DNA from: Topomyia yanbarensis
Lineage: Eukaryota; Arthropoda; Insecta; Diptera; Culicidae
Assembly: GCF_030247195.1 (NCBI RefSeq)
Contig: NC_080671.1
Coordinates: 4,678,501-4,742,500 of the forward strand
Length of the DNA stretch: 64,000 bases
Direction of reading: 5' to 3'
In this document: positions 32,981 through 42,340 of the stretch, in pieces
Layout: every line of letters begins with the position of its first letter
Numbering within the stretch: the first letter of the stretch is position 1
The notes under the pieces: generated by a model
What the model was told of the DNA's origin: nothing
Database searches by the model: none
The model's input: the letters and a program-made list of their open reading frames with translations, nothing else
Made by a program: the position numbers and the translations under genes

Positions 32981-35860
32981 ATGTATTGTCAAAATTTTAA
33001 TAGGATGAAAAGTCCAGCCAAAATGGCAGAAATTCATAAACGTATATTAGGTTCGTCATTTTTGGTTATATTAGGAACTGAAACTAGCTGGGACGATAGC
33101 GTAATAAGTGAAGAAATTTTCGGCAGTGGCTTTAATGTATTCAGAGACGATCGAAATCTTCACGAATCTCAAAAGAAGTCTGGTGGGGGAGTTCTTGTGG
33201 GTATTTCGGCTCAATTTAATTCAGAAATTCTAGTCACAGTGAAGTTTAAAGAATTTGAACATGTGTGGGTTAAATCAAACATTGCCGGCGAAATGCATGT
33301 TTTTGCCTCTGTATATTTCCCACCAGAGCATGCTAATATAACATCGTACGAAGCTTTTTTCCAAATTGCTGAACAAATTTTATCTGAACTCCCAGCCGAG
33401 GTTAAAGTTCACATTTACGGAGACTTTAACCAACGCAACGCAGATTTTATTCCGGACTCTGAAAACGAACATATTTTAATCCCAGTCGTGGGAGAAAACG
33501 AAACATTGCAGTATATTTTCGACAAAACTGCTAGCATAGGACTAAATCAAATAAATCACGTAAAAAATCGACAGAATTGCTATCTCGATCTTTTATTTAC
33601 AAACATTCAGGAAGACTTCTGTGTATCTGAATCTCTAACTCCTTTGTGGAAAAATGAAGCATTTCATACTGCTATTGAATTTTCCTTATTCATCCATGAA
33701 ATTCAAAAACCCAGCGATTGTGACTTTAAAGAAGTCTTTGAATACCATAAAGCCAATTATGACAATATCAGGCGGAAGCTAAGTAGTGTCGACTGGCAAA
33801 ATAGCCTTAGAAATGAAGAAAATATTGTAACCGCAGTGGACGTATTTTACAAAATTATTTTCAAAATAATTTATGAAGAGGTGCCTATTAAGAAAAAAAG
33901 ACGACACGGCAACTCGAAGCATCCCGTTTGGTATAATAGACAAATTAAGAGTTTGAAAAATAGGAAGCAAAAAGCCCATAAGCTATATAAGAAAAACCAA
34001 AATAATGAGGACTTGGAAAAATATTTCGACATTTGCGATAAACTAAATATGGCCATAGATTCTGCACTTGCGGATTATAATTCAAAAACGGAACAGCAGA
34101 TCAAATCTTGTCCAAAGAATTTTTTCAACTACGTCAAAACTAAATTAAAATCAGACAATTTCCCATCAACAATGCACTTGGATGACAACGTACGTGATAA
34201 CTCGGAAGAAATCTGCAACCTATTTGCAACATTCTTCCAAGAAATATATACGACTTTTTCTGAACAAGACCGTGATCGCGATTACTTCGCTTTTCTTCCC
34301 GATTTTCCTTTGGATATTAGTGTCAATCATGTCATAGTGGAAGACATTTTCAATTCTCTAAAACATTTAGATGTATCAAAAGGTTCTGGCCCTGATGGAA
34401 TCCCACCATTATTTATGAAAAACCTAGCAACCGAGTTAACTGCCCCATTGTTCTGGCTGTTTAATATGTCTTTGCAATCTGGACAGTTCCCTAAAATATG
34501 GAAAAAATCTTTTTTAGTGCCTATATATAAATCTGGCAAAAAATCTGACGTACGTAATTATCGTGGTATAGCCATAATCTCCTGTATTCCGAAACTTTTC
34601 GAATCAATCATTAACGAAAAAATATTTCTTCAAATAAAAAACAGAATTTCCAACCTCCAGCATGGCTTCTTCAAAGGTCGTTCGACCTCAACAAACTTAC
34701 TAAAATTTATTAATTATACACTGATTGCAATGGATAATGGAAACTACGTGGAGGCACTTTATACAGACTTTAGTAAAGTATTTGATGGCATTGACATCCC
34801 AATGTTACTTTATAAATTGACAAAGATCGGCATTGAGCCTGGGCTACTTACATGGTTAGAATCATATCTCTCCGAACGTCAGCAAATAATTAAATTTAAA
34901 GGAAAGCAATCTAATCCAATTAAAGTCACCTCAGGAGTTCCACAAGGCTCTCATTTAGGCCCTCTATTGTTTATTGTATACGTGAACGATATCTCCTTCA
35001 TTCTCAAAAAACTGAAAATACTAATTTATGCGGACGATATGAAACTTTATTTGGAGATAAGAAATGCCGAGGATATTAATACATTTCAAAACGAAATACA
35101 AATTTTCCACATGTGGTGTCAAAAGAGCCTCTTACAACTGAACGTGAAAAAGTGTAATTCAATAACCTTTAGTAGAAAACGACAAACACCGAATGTTGAG
35201 ATTACCTTAGGAAATCAGACTGTAGTAAAATGTGAAAGAATTAGGGATTTAGGTGTTATATTAGATTCAAAGTTAAATTTTATTGATCATTATAACACAA
35301 TTATACACAAAGCTAACAACATGCTCAGTTTTATAAAACGCTTTAGCTATCATTTTGAAGATCCTTATACAATAAAAATATTATATATTGCATATGTTAG
35401 GTCGACATTGGAATATTGCAGTATTATTTGGTGCCCTTTTTCAAGCAGACATGAAGAACGAATAGAATCGGTACAAAAACAGTTTTTATTATTTGCCCTT
35501 CGTAAATTAGGATGGACAGCATTCCCTCTGCCATCTTATGAAGCACGCTGCTTGCTTATCAATATTCAAACATTAAAGGAGCGTCGCGAATTTGCAATGC
35601 TCTCAATCATTAATAATATCGTTTCGCATCGTATCGATTCAGCTGAAATTTTATACAAATTGAACTTTTATGCACCTTCGCGACAGCTACGAAATCGAAG
35701 TATATTTTCAATAACTCCTTTTCGCACAAACTATGCAAAATATAGCCCCATAAATCGAATGATGTCTATTTATAATCACTATTGCGACTCAATTGATTTT
35801 ACAATGTCTAAACTGAAACTAAAGCAATATTTTATACACAAAAGAAATTCTAACGCGTAA
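32981..35860 (+). CDS. ORF2 protein of the CR1/L2-type element: endonuclease and reverse transcriptase
   Basis: 959 residues, uninterrupted. Endonuclease, residues about 1-240: GTETSW with Glu34, IYGDFNQRN with Asp148 and Asn150, and FHTAIEF with His229. RT, about 450-720: GSGPDGIPPLF, PIYKSGKKSDVRNYRGIAII, GFFKGRSTS, YTDFSKVFDGID (motif A), SGVPQGSHLGPLLF (motif B), LIYADDMKLY (motif C) and RDLGVILDSKLNF. A thumb and C-terminal region follows (WCPFSSRHEERIESVQKQF). The ATG at 32981 is the first in frame, but the frame is open back to a TAA near 32878, and the related copy at 42200 has Val at this position, so translation may begin upstream by another mechanism. The protein nicks the target and copies the RNA there. 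Confidence 0.92.
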   Translation: MYCQNFNRMKSPAKMAEIHKRILGSSFLVILGTETSWDDSVISEEIFGSGFNVFRDDRNLHESQKKSGGGVLVGISAQFNSEILVTVKFKEFEHVWVKSNIAGEMHVFASVYFPPEHANITSYEAFFQIAEQILSELPAEVKVHIYGDFNQRNADFIPDSENEHILIPVVGENETLQYIFDKTASIGLNQINHVKNRQNCYLDLLFTNIQEDFCVSESLTPLWKNEAFHTAIEFSLFIHEIQKPSDCDFKEVFEYHKANYDNIRRKLSSVDWQNSLRNEENIVTAVDVFYKIIFKIIYEEVPIKKKRRHGNSKHPVWYNRQIKSLKNRKQKAHKLYKKNQNNEDLEKYFDICDKLNMAIDSALADYNSKTEQQIKSCPKNFFNYVKTKLKSDNFPSTMHLDDNVRDNSEEICNLFATFFQEIYTTFSEQDRDRDYFAFLPDFPLDISVNHVIVEDIFNSLKHLDVSKGSGPDGIPPLFMKNLATELTAPLFWLFNMSLQSGQFPKIWKKSFLVPIYKSGKKSDVRNYRGIAIISCIPKLFESIINEKIFLQIKNRISNLQHGFFKGRSTSTNLLKFINYTLIAMDNGNYVEALYTDFSKVFDGIDIPMLLYKLTKIGIEPGLLTWLESYLSERQQIIKFKGKQSNPIKVTSGVPQGSHLGPLLFIVYVNDISFILKKLKILIYADDMKLYLEIRNAEDINTFQNEIQIFHMWCQKSLLQLNVKKCNSITFSRKRQTPNVEITLGNQTVVKCERIRDLGVILDSKLNFIDHYNTIIHKANNMLSFIKRFSYHFEDPYTIKILYIAYVRSTLEYCSIIWCPFSSRHEERIESVQKQFLLFALRKLGWTAFPLPSYEARCLLINIQTLKERREFAMLSIINNIVSHRIDSAEILYKLNFYAPSRQLRNRSIFSITPFRTNYAKYSPINRMMSIYNHYCDSIDFTMSKLKLKQYFIHKRNSNA

Positions 35861-35979
35861 GAGGATGATTCAGTAAAAGCCGAAATTGCTTCATTTATAC
35901 AAAATTCACGAAATATACACATTAGTAATTAAGGAAATCTGTAGTCTACATCGATTGACGAAATAAATAAATAAAAAAA
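35861..35979 (+). other. 3' UTR and A/T tail of the CR1/L2-type element
   Basis: A 100-bp untranslated region ends in AAATAAATAAATAAAAAAA. AATAAA-type words double as possible polyadenylation signals. The older element's reading frame resumes at GGGACTCCTCG directly after the tail, which fixes the insertion boundary to within a few A residues. Confidence 0.75.
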
Positions 35980-36834
35980 GGGACTCCTCGTCTTTTCGCG
36001 GATGACACCGCGTTGTTCTACCCGAACAACAACTGCCTGAATATTGTACGCGACATTGAATCGGATTTAAAAACACTAACGACGTATTTCAACGAAAACC
36101 TTCTTTCCTTGAACCTATCAAAAACTAAATATATGCTGTTTCGTTCATCTAGAAGAGCTATAGGCGTGCATCCAGACCCAAGAATGGGACAGTCTGTAAT
36201 TCAGGAAACTAACTGCTTCAAACATTTAGGACTTCACTTAGACCCCACACTCTCCTGGATTGAGCATATAACATCTATAGAGAGAAAAGTTGCATCGTTA
36301 TGTGGGGCTATGCGTAAAGTATGCTCTTTTGTTCCCCAGCATGTACTTCTAAAATTTTATTATGCGCACATCCACTCATTGCTGAACTACCTTGTATCTG
36401 TGTGGGGCCGTGCCAGTATTTCGAATCTGAAAAAGCTACAAACGCTTCAAAACAGATGTCTTAAAATTATTTATAAAAAACCATTTATGTACCCTACTAT
36501 TTTGTTATACAATAATAATGCTCATAACATTTTACCTTTGCTTGGGTTGACTAACTACCAAACAATAATGTACATCCACAATGCTTTGCATAATACTATT
36601 GCTCATAATAATCTAGAATTTACGACAGGAATTCGAGCTCACAGCACCAGACAAGCCAATCATTTATTATACTCCAGAGTATCCACGAACCTTGGTCAAA
36701 GACGCATTACTTTCATCGGACCTAAGTTATTCAACCAGCTTCCTACTGATTTAAAGCAAATAACATGTCGCACTCGTTTCCAAGCAAAATTGAAACTAAT
36801 TTTCAAAAATAAAATAGGAGAATTTTTAATTTAA
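35980..36834 (+). pseudogene. Older non-LTR element, RT part downstream of the nested insertion
   Basis: Reads GTPRLFADDTALFYPNNNCL (motif C, FADD), LSLNLSKTKYMLFRSSRRAI, then HLGLHLDPTLSWIEHITSIE and the C-terminal region with WGRASISNLKKLQTLQNRCL and RRITFIGPKLFNQLPTDLK. The frame is open to a TAA at 36834. Together with 30695-31284 it gives a CR1/L2-like RT that was split when the younger element landed between motifs B and C. Only this 3' portion remains free of stops. Confidence 0.87.
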
Positions 36835-37224
36835 ACTTCGTTCACCACCAATCGAGCTTATTCCTTTAGATATAATTGGTTAACATTTTTTTTAAATAAA
36901 AACAATTGATAAATGCATTTTTTATAGCAATAAGTAATAAATAAATTTAAATTATTATGAGCTTCCTGCAAAGCTACGATGGGACCCTTAAAAGGATTCT
37001 TTTCCGCTGGGTACTCGCCGTAGCTTCTTGTCAAATTTTGTGTTTTGTCGGTCTCGTATTGTTTTTTTTTGTTCTCAGCGTTTCCGCGATTCGTAACTTT
37101 GTTTTGTTGTGCTGACCTTTTTTTTTTTGTACGCTGAGAACTGATGTGTCCACTACCAGGGGGCTCCGTTTGTGAGCTTTTTGGTGTGGGGGTAAGAGGC
37201 GGGCTATTAAAAAAAAAAAAAAAA
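36835..37224 (+). other. 3' UTR and poly(A) end of the older non-LTR element
   Basis: Untranslated sequence following the RT stop, including a stem-prone block (CTACGATGGGACCC ... GGGTACTCGCCGTAG, 36975-37023), several T runs and a terminal run of about 16 A (37209-37224). The A run is the likely retrotransposon tail. The minus-strand open frame here is only the complement of this tail. Confidence 0.6.
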
Positions 37225-38342
37225 GTGTATTCACGCATCGAACACTAAATTTTTAAAATCCTTGAAAAGTTTCTCATCCGGAAATATATTTTAAAAAAAT
37301 GCTCAATCTTTAAGATCTATTGTTAGTTTTACAGCGATTTTAGCTTTCGTAGAAAAATCGTTCGATGGAGATTGAAAATTTGCTAAAACATTCCATTATT
37401 CCATACATTTATGTATCCTATTATACTCCGTATCCACATAAACCATACTAATCGATAATCGAATTATTGCCAACTACTCAACCCAAAACCCATCTGGAGT
37501 TTGATTTCTTTTTGCCCCGTGCCAAAACGGATCCAAACCCACAGCTTATCAGTTGATTAATGATAGCAAGCGCTCACATTGCCATCGATCCCAAAGCAAA
37601 CACCATCCTTCCACGACCGATGGCACCGTGGGTATGAGTATACACATATCCATATTTCATCCACTCCATCTTCATCGCTCGCCGGTCTGCCAAAAGTGTC
37701 ATACTAGAGTCCCCAATAATCCTAACGAATGCCTCCCCAGCCAGCTAACTCATCATCGATTGAGCCGTAAGCGAACGACAAAGAGCCATTACAATAAAAA
37801 ACCACCGCTCCCTCACCCGCTACCAATTCCACAAATCACCCTATCCCTGTGATGTCGGTACCGACCGGCTGTCAATCGATATGGTAACACAAACCAACGG
37901 CCGCCTGGAATAAGCGGTCTCTCGTCGTTTTATCTTGTCTGAAGGTGGGCGGCTGAAGGTGATTTGAATTCATGACACTTTAAAGATTCCCCCGGACATG
38001 ATGCACCTCGACCCGTTTGTAGTTTCGTTAACCTTACATCAGTGGCACTGGTGCACCGAGTGCGCCGCTCGTTCGGGAACTTCAGTAAAATCGTTTTTGA
38101 GCACCAGCGGTTACACGTTCAGGGGTCCATTAACGCGACTTCCGAAAGAAAGTTTTTAACTAGCTTCGATCGTAGTGTGCTTTGACATTTTCGTCCTGTC
38201 AAATTATTGTCTGCTGTGCAAGTGACCTATTCTGTACTCAGGCAAACACGTTCTTTCTGTTGTGTTCTGTTGAACGTAACCAAGTAACAGCAATGTTTGA
38301 TAATATCGCCTACCATGTGCTGTGCATTGTGCATGTTATCTA
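37225..38342. other. Non-coding stretch without a supported gene
   Basis: Part of it (37550-38110) is richer in GC than the transposon-derived DNA and shows no repeat structure, so it may be unique host DNA such as intron or enhancer. An open frame at 37553-37852 (+) is His/Ser/Pro-rich with no domain and is not supported as a gene. Confidence 0.45.
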
Positions 38343-38644
38343 AAGGGTGTCCCACCTCAAATTGCATCATGGGAAAACGCGGTAGAAAATAACCTATTCA
38401 GGATTCTCTCATGAAAATTTGGATAGAAGGAGTTTAGAGTTTGTTTACACTGTATTTTTATCACTGTCAGTTTTTCGAAAATATGGAAAAAATGGCATTA
38501 CCTGGATGGCAAATCTGAGGAAGACATGAAGAAAAAGAGGGTATCCGTACAGAACATGCTGCAGCCAGATGTTGTACAAAACCTAATGAATAGAGTTTAG
38601 CGCAAGGTAATTTTCTACAGCGTTTTTTTCCGTAATGCACCCTT
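38343..38644. mobile_element. 302-bp TA-flanked MITE with AAGGGTG ends
   Basis: The left end AAGGGTGTCCCACC and the complement of the right end AAGGGTGCATTACGG are followed on both sides by GAAAA...CGC.GTAGAAAATWACC, an inverted repeat with one small gap. TA flanks both sides (38341-38342 and 38645-38646). The build suggests a Tc1/mariner-mobilised MITE. Confidence 0.68.
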
Positions 38645-38864
38645 TATTGTGGTTCTTGCCTGAGGCGAAACTAAATCACGATCCGGAGAAGCATTTGGAG
38701 GGAGGTGGTTGTGAGTATCGATTTTGAAATGAACATTGTTCAAAACGTATCAGAATTCAGAATATATTCACTAGACCGGCAACAATTTTGACCAATTTTC
38801 GGAACACTGCTAAATCAAATGGTAATCCTTGCTCTTTTGCTCAGTAAGGGGAATGGGCGCGTTG

Positions 38865-39616
38865 CACAGTGGCCGCTGTTCATATAAAGTTGCGACAAAA
38901 TTATAAAAATTGGTTTTTGTGGCTCAAAATCGGGTTTTTACCTAATTTTAGGTCGCTGAATCCATTTCTGCTATCAGTTTTGAAATTGCATAATTCTTTT
39001 TTTTTCGGCTACTTTTATATAAACCCATTTGAAGGTGTTGGACGTTAAGAGTTAATATACAAGTTAATAATAGTATTCAATCACATCGGATAGCAGAAAT
39101 GGTTGACAAAACTTGTAAAAATCACTAATTTTTCAGTAATATGATTTTCTGTAGGCAACCAATTTGTAAGAAGATTTATGAGCTACAGGGCGTCTCCATA
39201 TGGGTATTTTTAAAAATATAGACATAACAACTTCGGCGCCAAAATGCGCAAGATGAGGCCTTTATATCTTGGAATTACACTAAATTTTGAGTATTATTGA
39301 TGATAAGTGACTCACATCTATAGTTTAGCATATTCATTCTTTTTTTTCAAAAATTTCAAAACTGCTCTAATCGGTCGTGTAGTTCTCGAGATATCTTCAT
39401 TTGAAGATCGAAGAAACGAACAATTCTAATGAATTGAATTGAATAGAAATCCTCGATATCACCTGCTTCAAAGGCATGTGAAAAATTCAGTTTTCATCCG
39501 TTTATTAAAAAATTTTGGGATACTTTTGTTCAAACAGGGAAAAAATAAAATAAATATTTATAAAAGAATTACAAGACATTCATTTTTGGGGTTTTGTCAC
39601 TCGTCGTGCCACTGTG
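38865..39616. mobile_element. Transib-like non-autonomous element, copy 1, with 23/12 recombination-signal-like ends
   Basis: 752 bp with 5-bp flanks CGTTG (38860-38864 and 39617-39621). The left end is heptamer CACAGTG, then 23 bp, then ACAAAATTA. The right end, read inward on the minus strand, is CACAGTG, then 12 bp, then ACAAAACCC (8 of 9 matches to the V(D)J nonamer ACAAAAACC). Transib transposons, the relatives of RAG1, are known for RSS-like termini and GC-containing 5-bp target duplications. There is no coding capacity, so a Transib transposase would have to act in trans. The interior matches the copy at 40919 over most of its length. Confidence 0.85.
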
Positions 39617-39874
39617 CGTTGTACCAGTTTGGTCGAGGCAGAATTCGACCGTGAGTCAGTGAATGCATGACGCGCAAAAGTGCTTGAGCCGATTGCAATC
39701 AATGTCAAGGATCAATCGAAGATTTGAAATGGAAACATGTACGTTATTAAAATCGGTTTAGTTTACATAGTCATAATTTTATTTTTTTTTTCGTCAAGCA
39801 TTTGTAGACTACATAGAATGGTATTACAATATTTGCTTATATACTATACATTATTCCTACGATTAAGTTTTGGA

Positions 39875-40101
39875 ATGCATGAGATAGTGGCAATCCCTCG
39901 ATGGTTTCAAATTTTTGATTTAGTGCCTGATTTAAAAATTAGCACTCTAAAGGATGATTTCCATATTTTAGGGAATGTTCCATTTTTCAGTGACATGTTG
40001 AAAATACGGTGTAATGATAGAGTAAATTCTTCTGCTAGATTTTTTTTAAAATATTGGGGCAATTCCGTCAGGTCCAGGTGCTTTTGATGCGCCTAGGTTT
40101 T
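39875..40101 (-). pseudogene. Truncated RT start of the decayed L2-type element
   Basis: The minus strand reads ELSEYEITPALKNLGASKAP followed by GPDGI, then frame changes, then KIWKSSF and HRGIATISCIPK, after which similarity to the intact ORF2 (GIAIISCIPKLFE) stops near 39875. The stops and shifts mark it as dead. Truncation at the 3' side is unusual for a LINE and suggests a later deletion. Confidence 0.75.
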
Positions 40102-40913
40102 TTAGCGCAGGGGTAATTTCGTATTCAGATAGTTCGTGGACGGAAATGTCATTTGAAAATTCAGGTATAAATGAAAAGTAGTCGCGGTCGCAGTCTGTTT
40201 CGGAATGTGAAGTATACACTTCTTGAAAGAATTTTCGAAATAAATTGCAAATTTCAGTACATGTCCGTCAAAATGCATTTGGGATGGAAAGTTGCTACTT
40301 TTCAATTTCGTTTTCACGTAATTGAAGAAATTTTTTGGACAAGTCTTGATTTCATTCTCGATTTTATGATTATATTCTTCATGTGCAGTGTTAATGGCCA
40401 TGTCGAGTCGGGAACAAATGTCTAAATAATTTTGTCGATTTTCTATGCTATTTTCTTTCTTGTAAATTTTATGTGCCTTTTGTTTTCTATTTTTTGGGGT
40501 TTTCAGATGTAGGTTTAACCACACAGGCTGTTGACCGCCATGAGTTCTTCTTCTTCTTTTTACAGGTACTGTTCCAGAGATTAAATTCGTTACAATTAAA
40601 TAGAATTTAGTCACTGCTTCGTTGACATTTCCTTCTATACTTAATACAGTTTGCCAATTTATTCTTTGATGAAAGAAAATTGAATATTCGATTGCTGTGT
40701 GAAATACTTCATTTTTCCATAATGGAGTCAAAGATGCATTAACACAGAAGTCTTCAGTGCAGTTCGTGAATAAGAGGTCTAAATATGAATTTTGTCTATT
40801 TTTTACATGGTTGATTTGGTGCAGGCCAAATTCAGATATTTTGTCAAAGAAGTATTGAAGTGTTTCATTTATTCCTACGGCTGGGAGTAAGATAGATTCG
40901 TTTTCAATGTCTA
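40102..40913 (-). pseudogene. ORF2 linker of the decayed L2-type element
   Basis: Open for some 270 codons: DIENESILLPAVGINETLQY, LHQINHVKNRQNSYLDLLFT, LTPLWKNEVFHTAIEYS (endonuclease His), KNRKQKAHKIYKK and CPKNFFNYVKTKLKSSNFPS, each with a close counterpart in the intact ORF2. A frame change near 40250 ends the match. The 5' side is cut by the Transib-like element at 40918/40919. Confidence 0.85.
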
Positions 40914-40918
40914 CGATG

Positions 40919-41748
40919 CACAGTGGCACCTGTTCATACCAAGTTGTGACAAAATTATAAAAATTGGTCTATGTAGCTAAAACTTGGGGTTTTAACTGAT
41001 TTTGGGTCGCTGAATCCATTTCTGCTGTCAGTTTTGATATTCCATATTTCATTTTTTCGACTAATTTTATATAAATCCATTTGAATGCGGTGGTCGTTAA
41101 AGGGTTAATATAAACATTAATCATAGTAGCCAATCTCATCGGATAGCAGAAATGGTTGACAAAACTAGTAAAAATCACTAAATTATAAGTATGTATTATA
41201 TTGTTTAGGCAATTAATTTGTTAGGAGATTTATGAGCTACAGGGCGTCTCCATATGGGTATTTTCAAAAACATAGATATACCAACTTCGGCGCAAAAATG
41301 CGCAAGATGAGCCCTATATATCTTGAAACTACAATAAATTTTGAGTCAGATTCATGATAAGTGACCCATGGGAGACCATCTCAAAAATTGGAAGACGTAT
41401 AAAGATAAATTACTGATATGATATAAAACTTTTTAATTGGATTTTTTTATGCAGAACAAACGTAAATCAGTTTTGTACAAAAATCTTCCATCTATAGTTT
41501 AGTATATTCATTCTTCTTGCCAATGAACTTAACATTGCTCCAATCGGCTGTGTAGTTCTTGGGATATCGCCATTTGAAACTCTAAGGTACTAAAAATTCT
41601 AATGAATTGAATTGAACAGAAATCCTCGACATCACTTGCTTCAACGACATGCTAAAAATTCATTTTTCATCCAATTATAGTAAAATTTTGAGATATCTTT
41701 ACTCAAGACATTGATTTTTGAGGATTTGTCATTCGTTGTGCCACTGTG
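40919..41748. mobile_element. Transib-like non-autonomous element, copy 2, with 23/12 recombination-signal-like ends
   Basis: 830 bp with 5-bp flanks CGATG (40914-40918 and 41749-41753). Left end: CACAGTG, 23 bp, ACAAAATTA. Right end read inward: CACAGTG, 12 bp, ACAAATCCT. Spacer lengths are identical to those of copy 1 although the spacer bases differ. The insertion splits an L2-type endonuclease between QRNTNFI and VDIENES; removing it with one CGATG restores the frame and matches the intact ORF2 (QRNADFIPDSENE). Copy 2 carries roughly 80 bp extra near 41370-41460. There is no coding capacity. Confidence 0.88.
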
Positions 41749-41753
41749 CGATG

Positions 41754-42340
41754 AAGTTGGTGTTACGTTGATTAAAGTCGCCATAAATATGCAATTTTAC
41801 TTCATGTTCCATGTTTGACATAATAGATTCTACAGTTTGAAAAAATAGCTCGAATGATTTTGTTGTGAGCATTTTCTGGTGGAAAATACACTGAGGAGAA
41901 TATGTGCACTTCACCTGATATTACTGCTTTTGCCCATATATATGTTCAAATTCTATGTGTTTCGTGGTTTCTATTGCTTCTGAAGAAAAGTCTACATTTA
42001 TGGCTATGAGGACACCTCCTCCAGACTTTTTCTGACAAAGAGACAAATTACGGTCATGCCGGAATACATTAAATTGATTTCCAAAAATTACTTCGCTTCT
42101 TACGCTTTCATGCCAGCTAGTTTCTGTTCCAAGAATTATATTAAAGGAGGATGAAATCATTTTTTGATGGATTTCTTTAATTTTCGCTGGGCTTTTCATT
42201 CCATCAAAATTTTGGCAATAGACTAAAATTTCAACCGAATTCTGTTGGGGATGCGAAGAAGTTTTTGGAATATTTAAATTACTTACATTTAAATGACTTG
42301 ACAAAAAATTCCATAAAAGTCAAGGTCAGCTGCTGCTTCG
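41754..42340 (-). pseudogene. Endonuclease domain of the decayed L2-type element
   Basis: The minus strand reads ILVYCQNFDGMKSPAKIKEI, ILGTETSWHESVRSEVIFG (catalytic Glu), KKSGGGVLIAINVDFSS and EFEHIYGQK, then a frame change near 41925, then MEHEVKLHIYGDFNQRNTNFI with the active-site Asp and Asn, stopping at the Transib-like insertion. Comparison with the intact copy shows the frame open upstream of ILVYCQNF without an ATG. Confidence 0.87.

Larger units (their letters stand above)
31285..35979 (+). mobile_element. Nearly full-length CR1/L2-type non-LTR retrotransposon
   Basis: About 4.7 kb: a 5' UTR with three 40-bp monomers, ORF1 with a PHD-type finger, ORF2 with endonuclease and RT, a short 3' UTR, and an A/T-rich tail (AAATAAATAAATAAAAAAA, 35961-35979). 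It sits inside an older RT gene, whose frame resumes as LFADDTALFYPN right after the tail. Both ORFs are open, so this is the youngest and best preserved element in the window. Elements of this group typically end in short tandem repeats and duplicate little or no target sequence, consistent with the junctions here. Confidence 0.88.

Noticed and set aside
37553..37852. Plus-strand frame rich in His, Ser and Pro as a gene
   Set aside because: No domain, no start context or splice signals I can support; composition follows the surrounding DNA.
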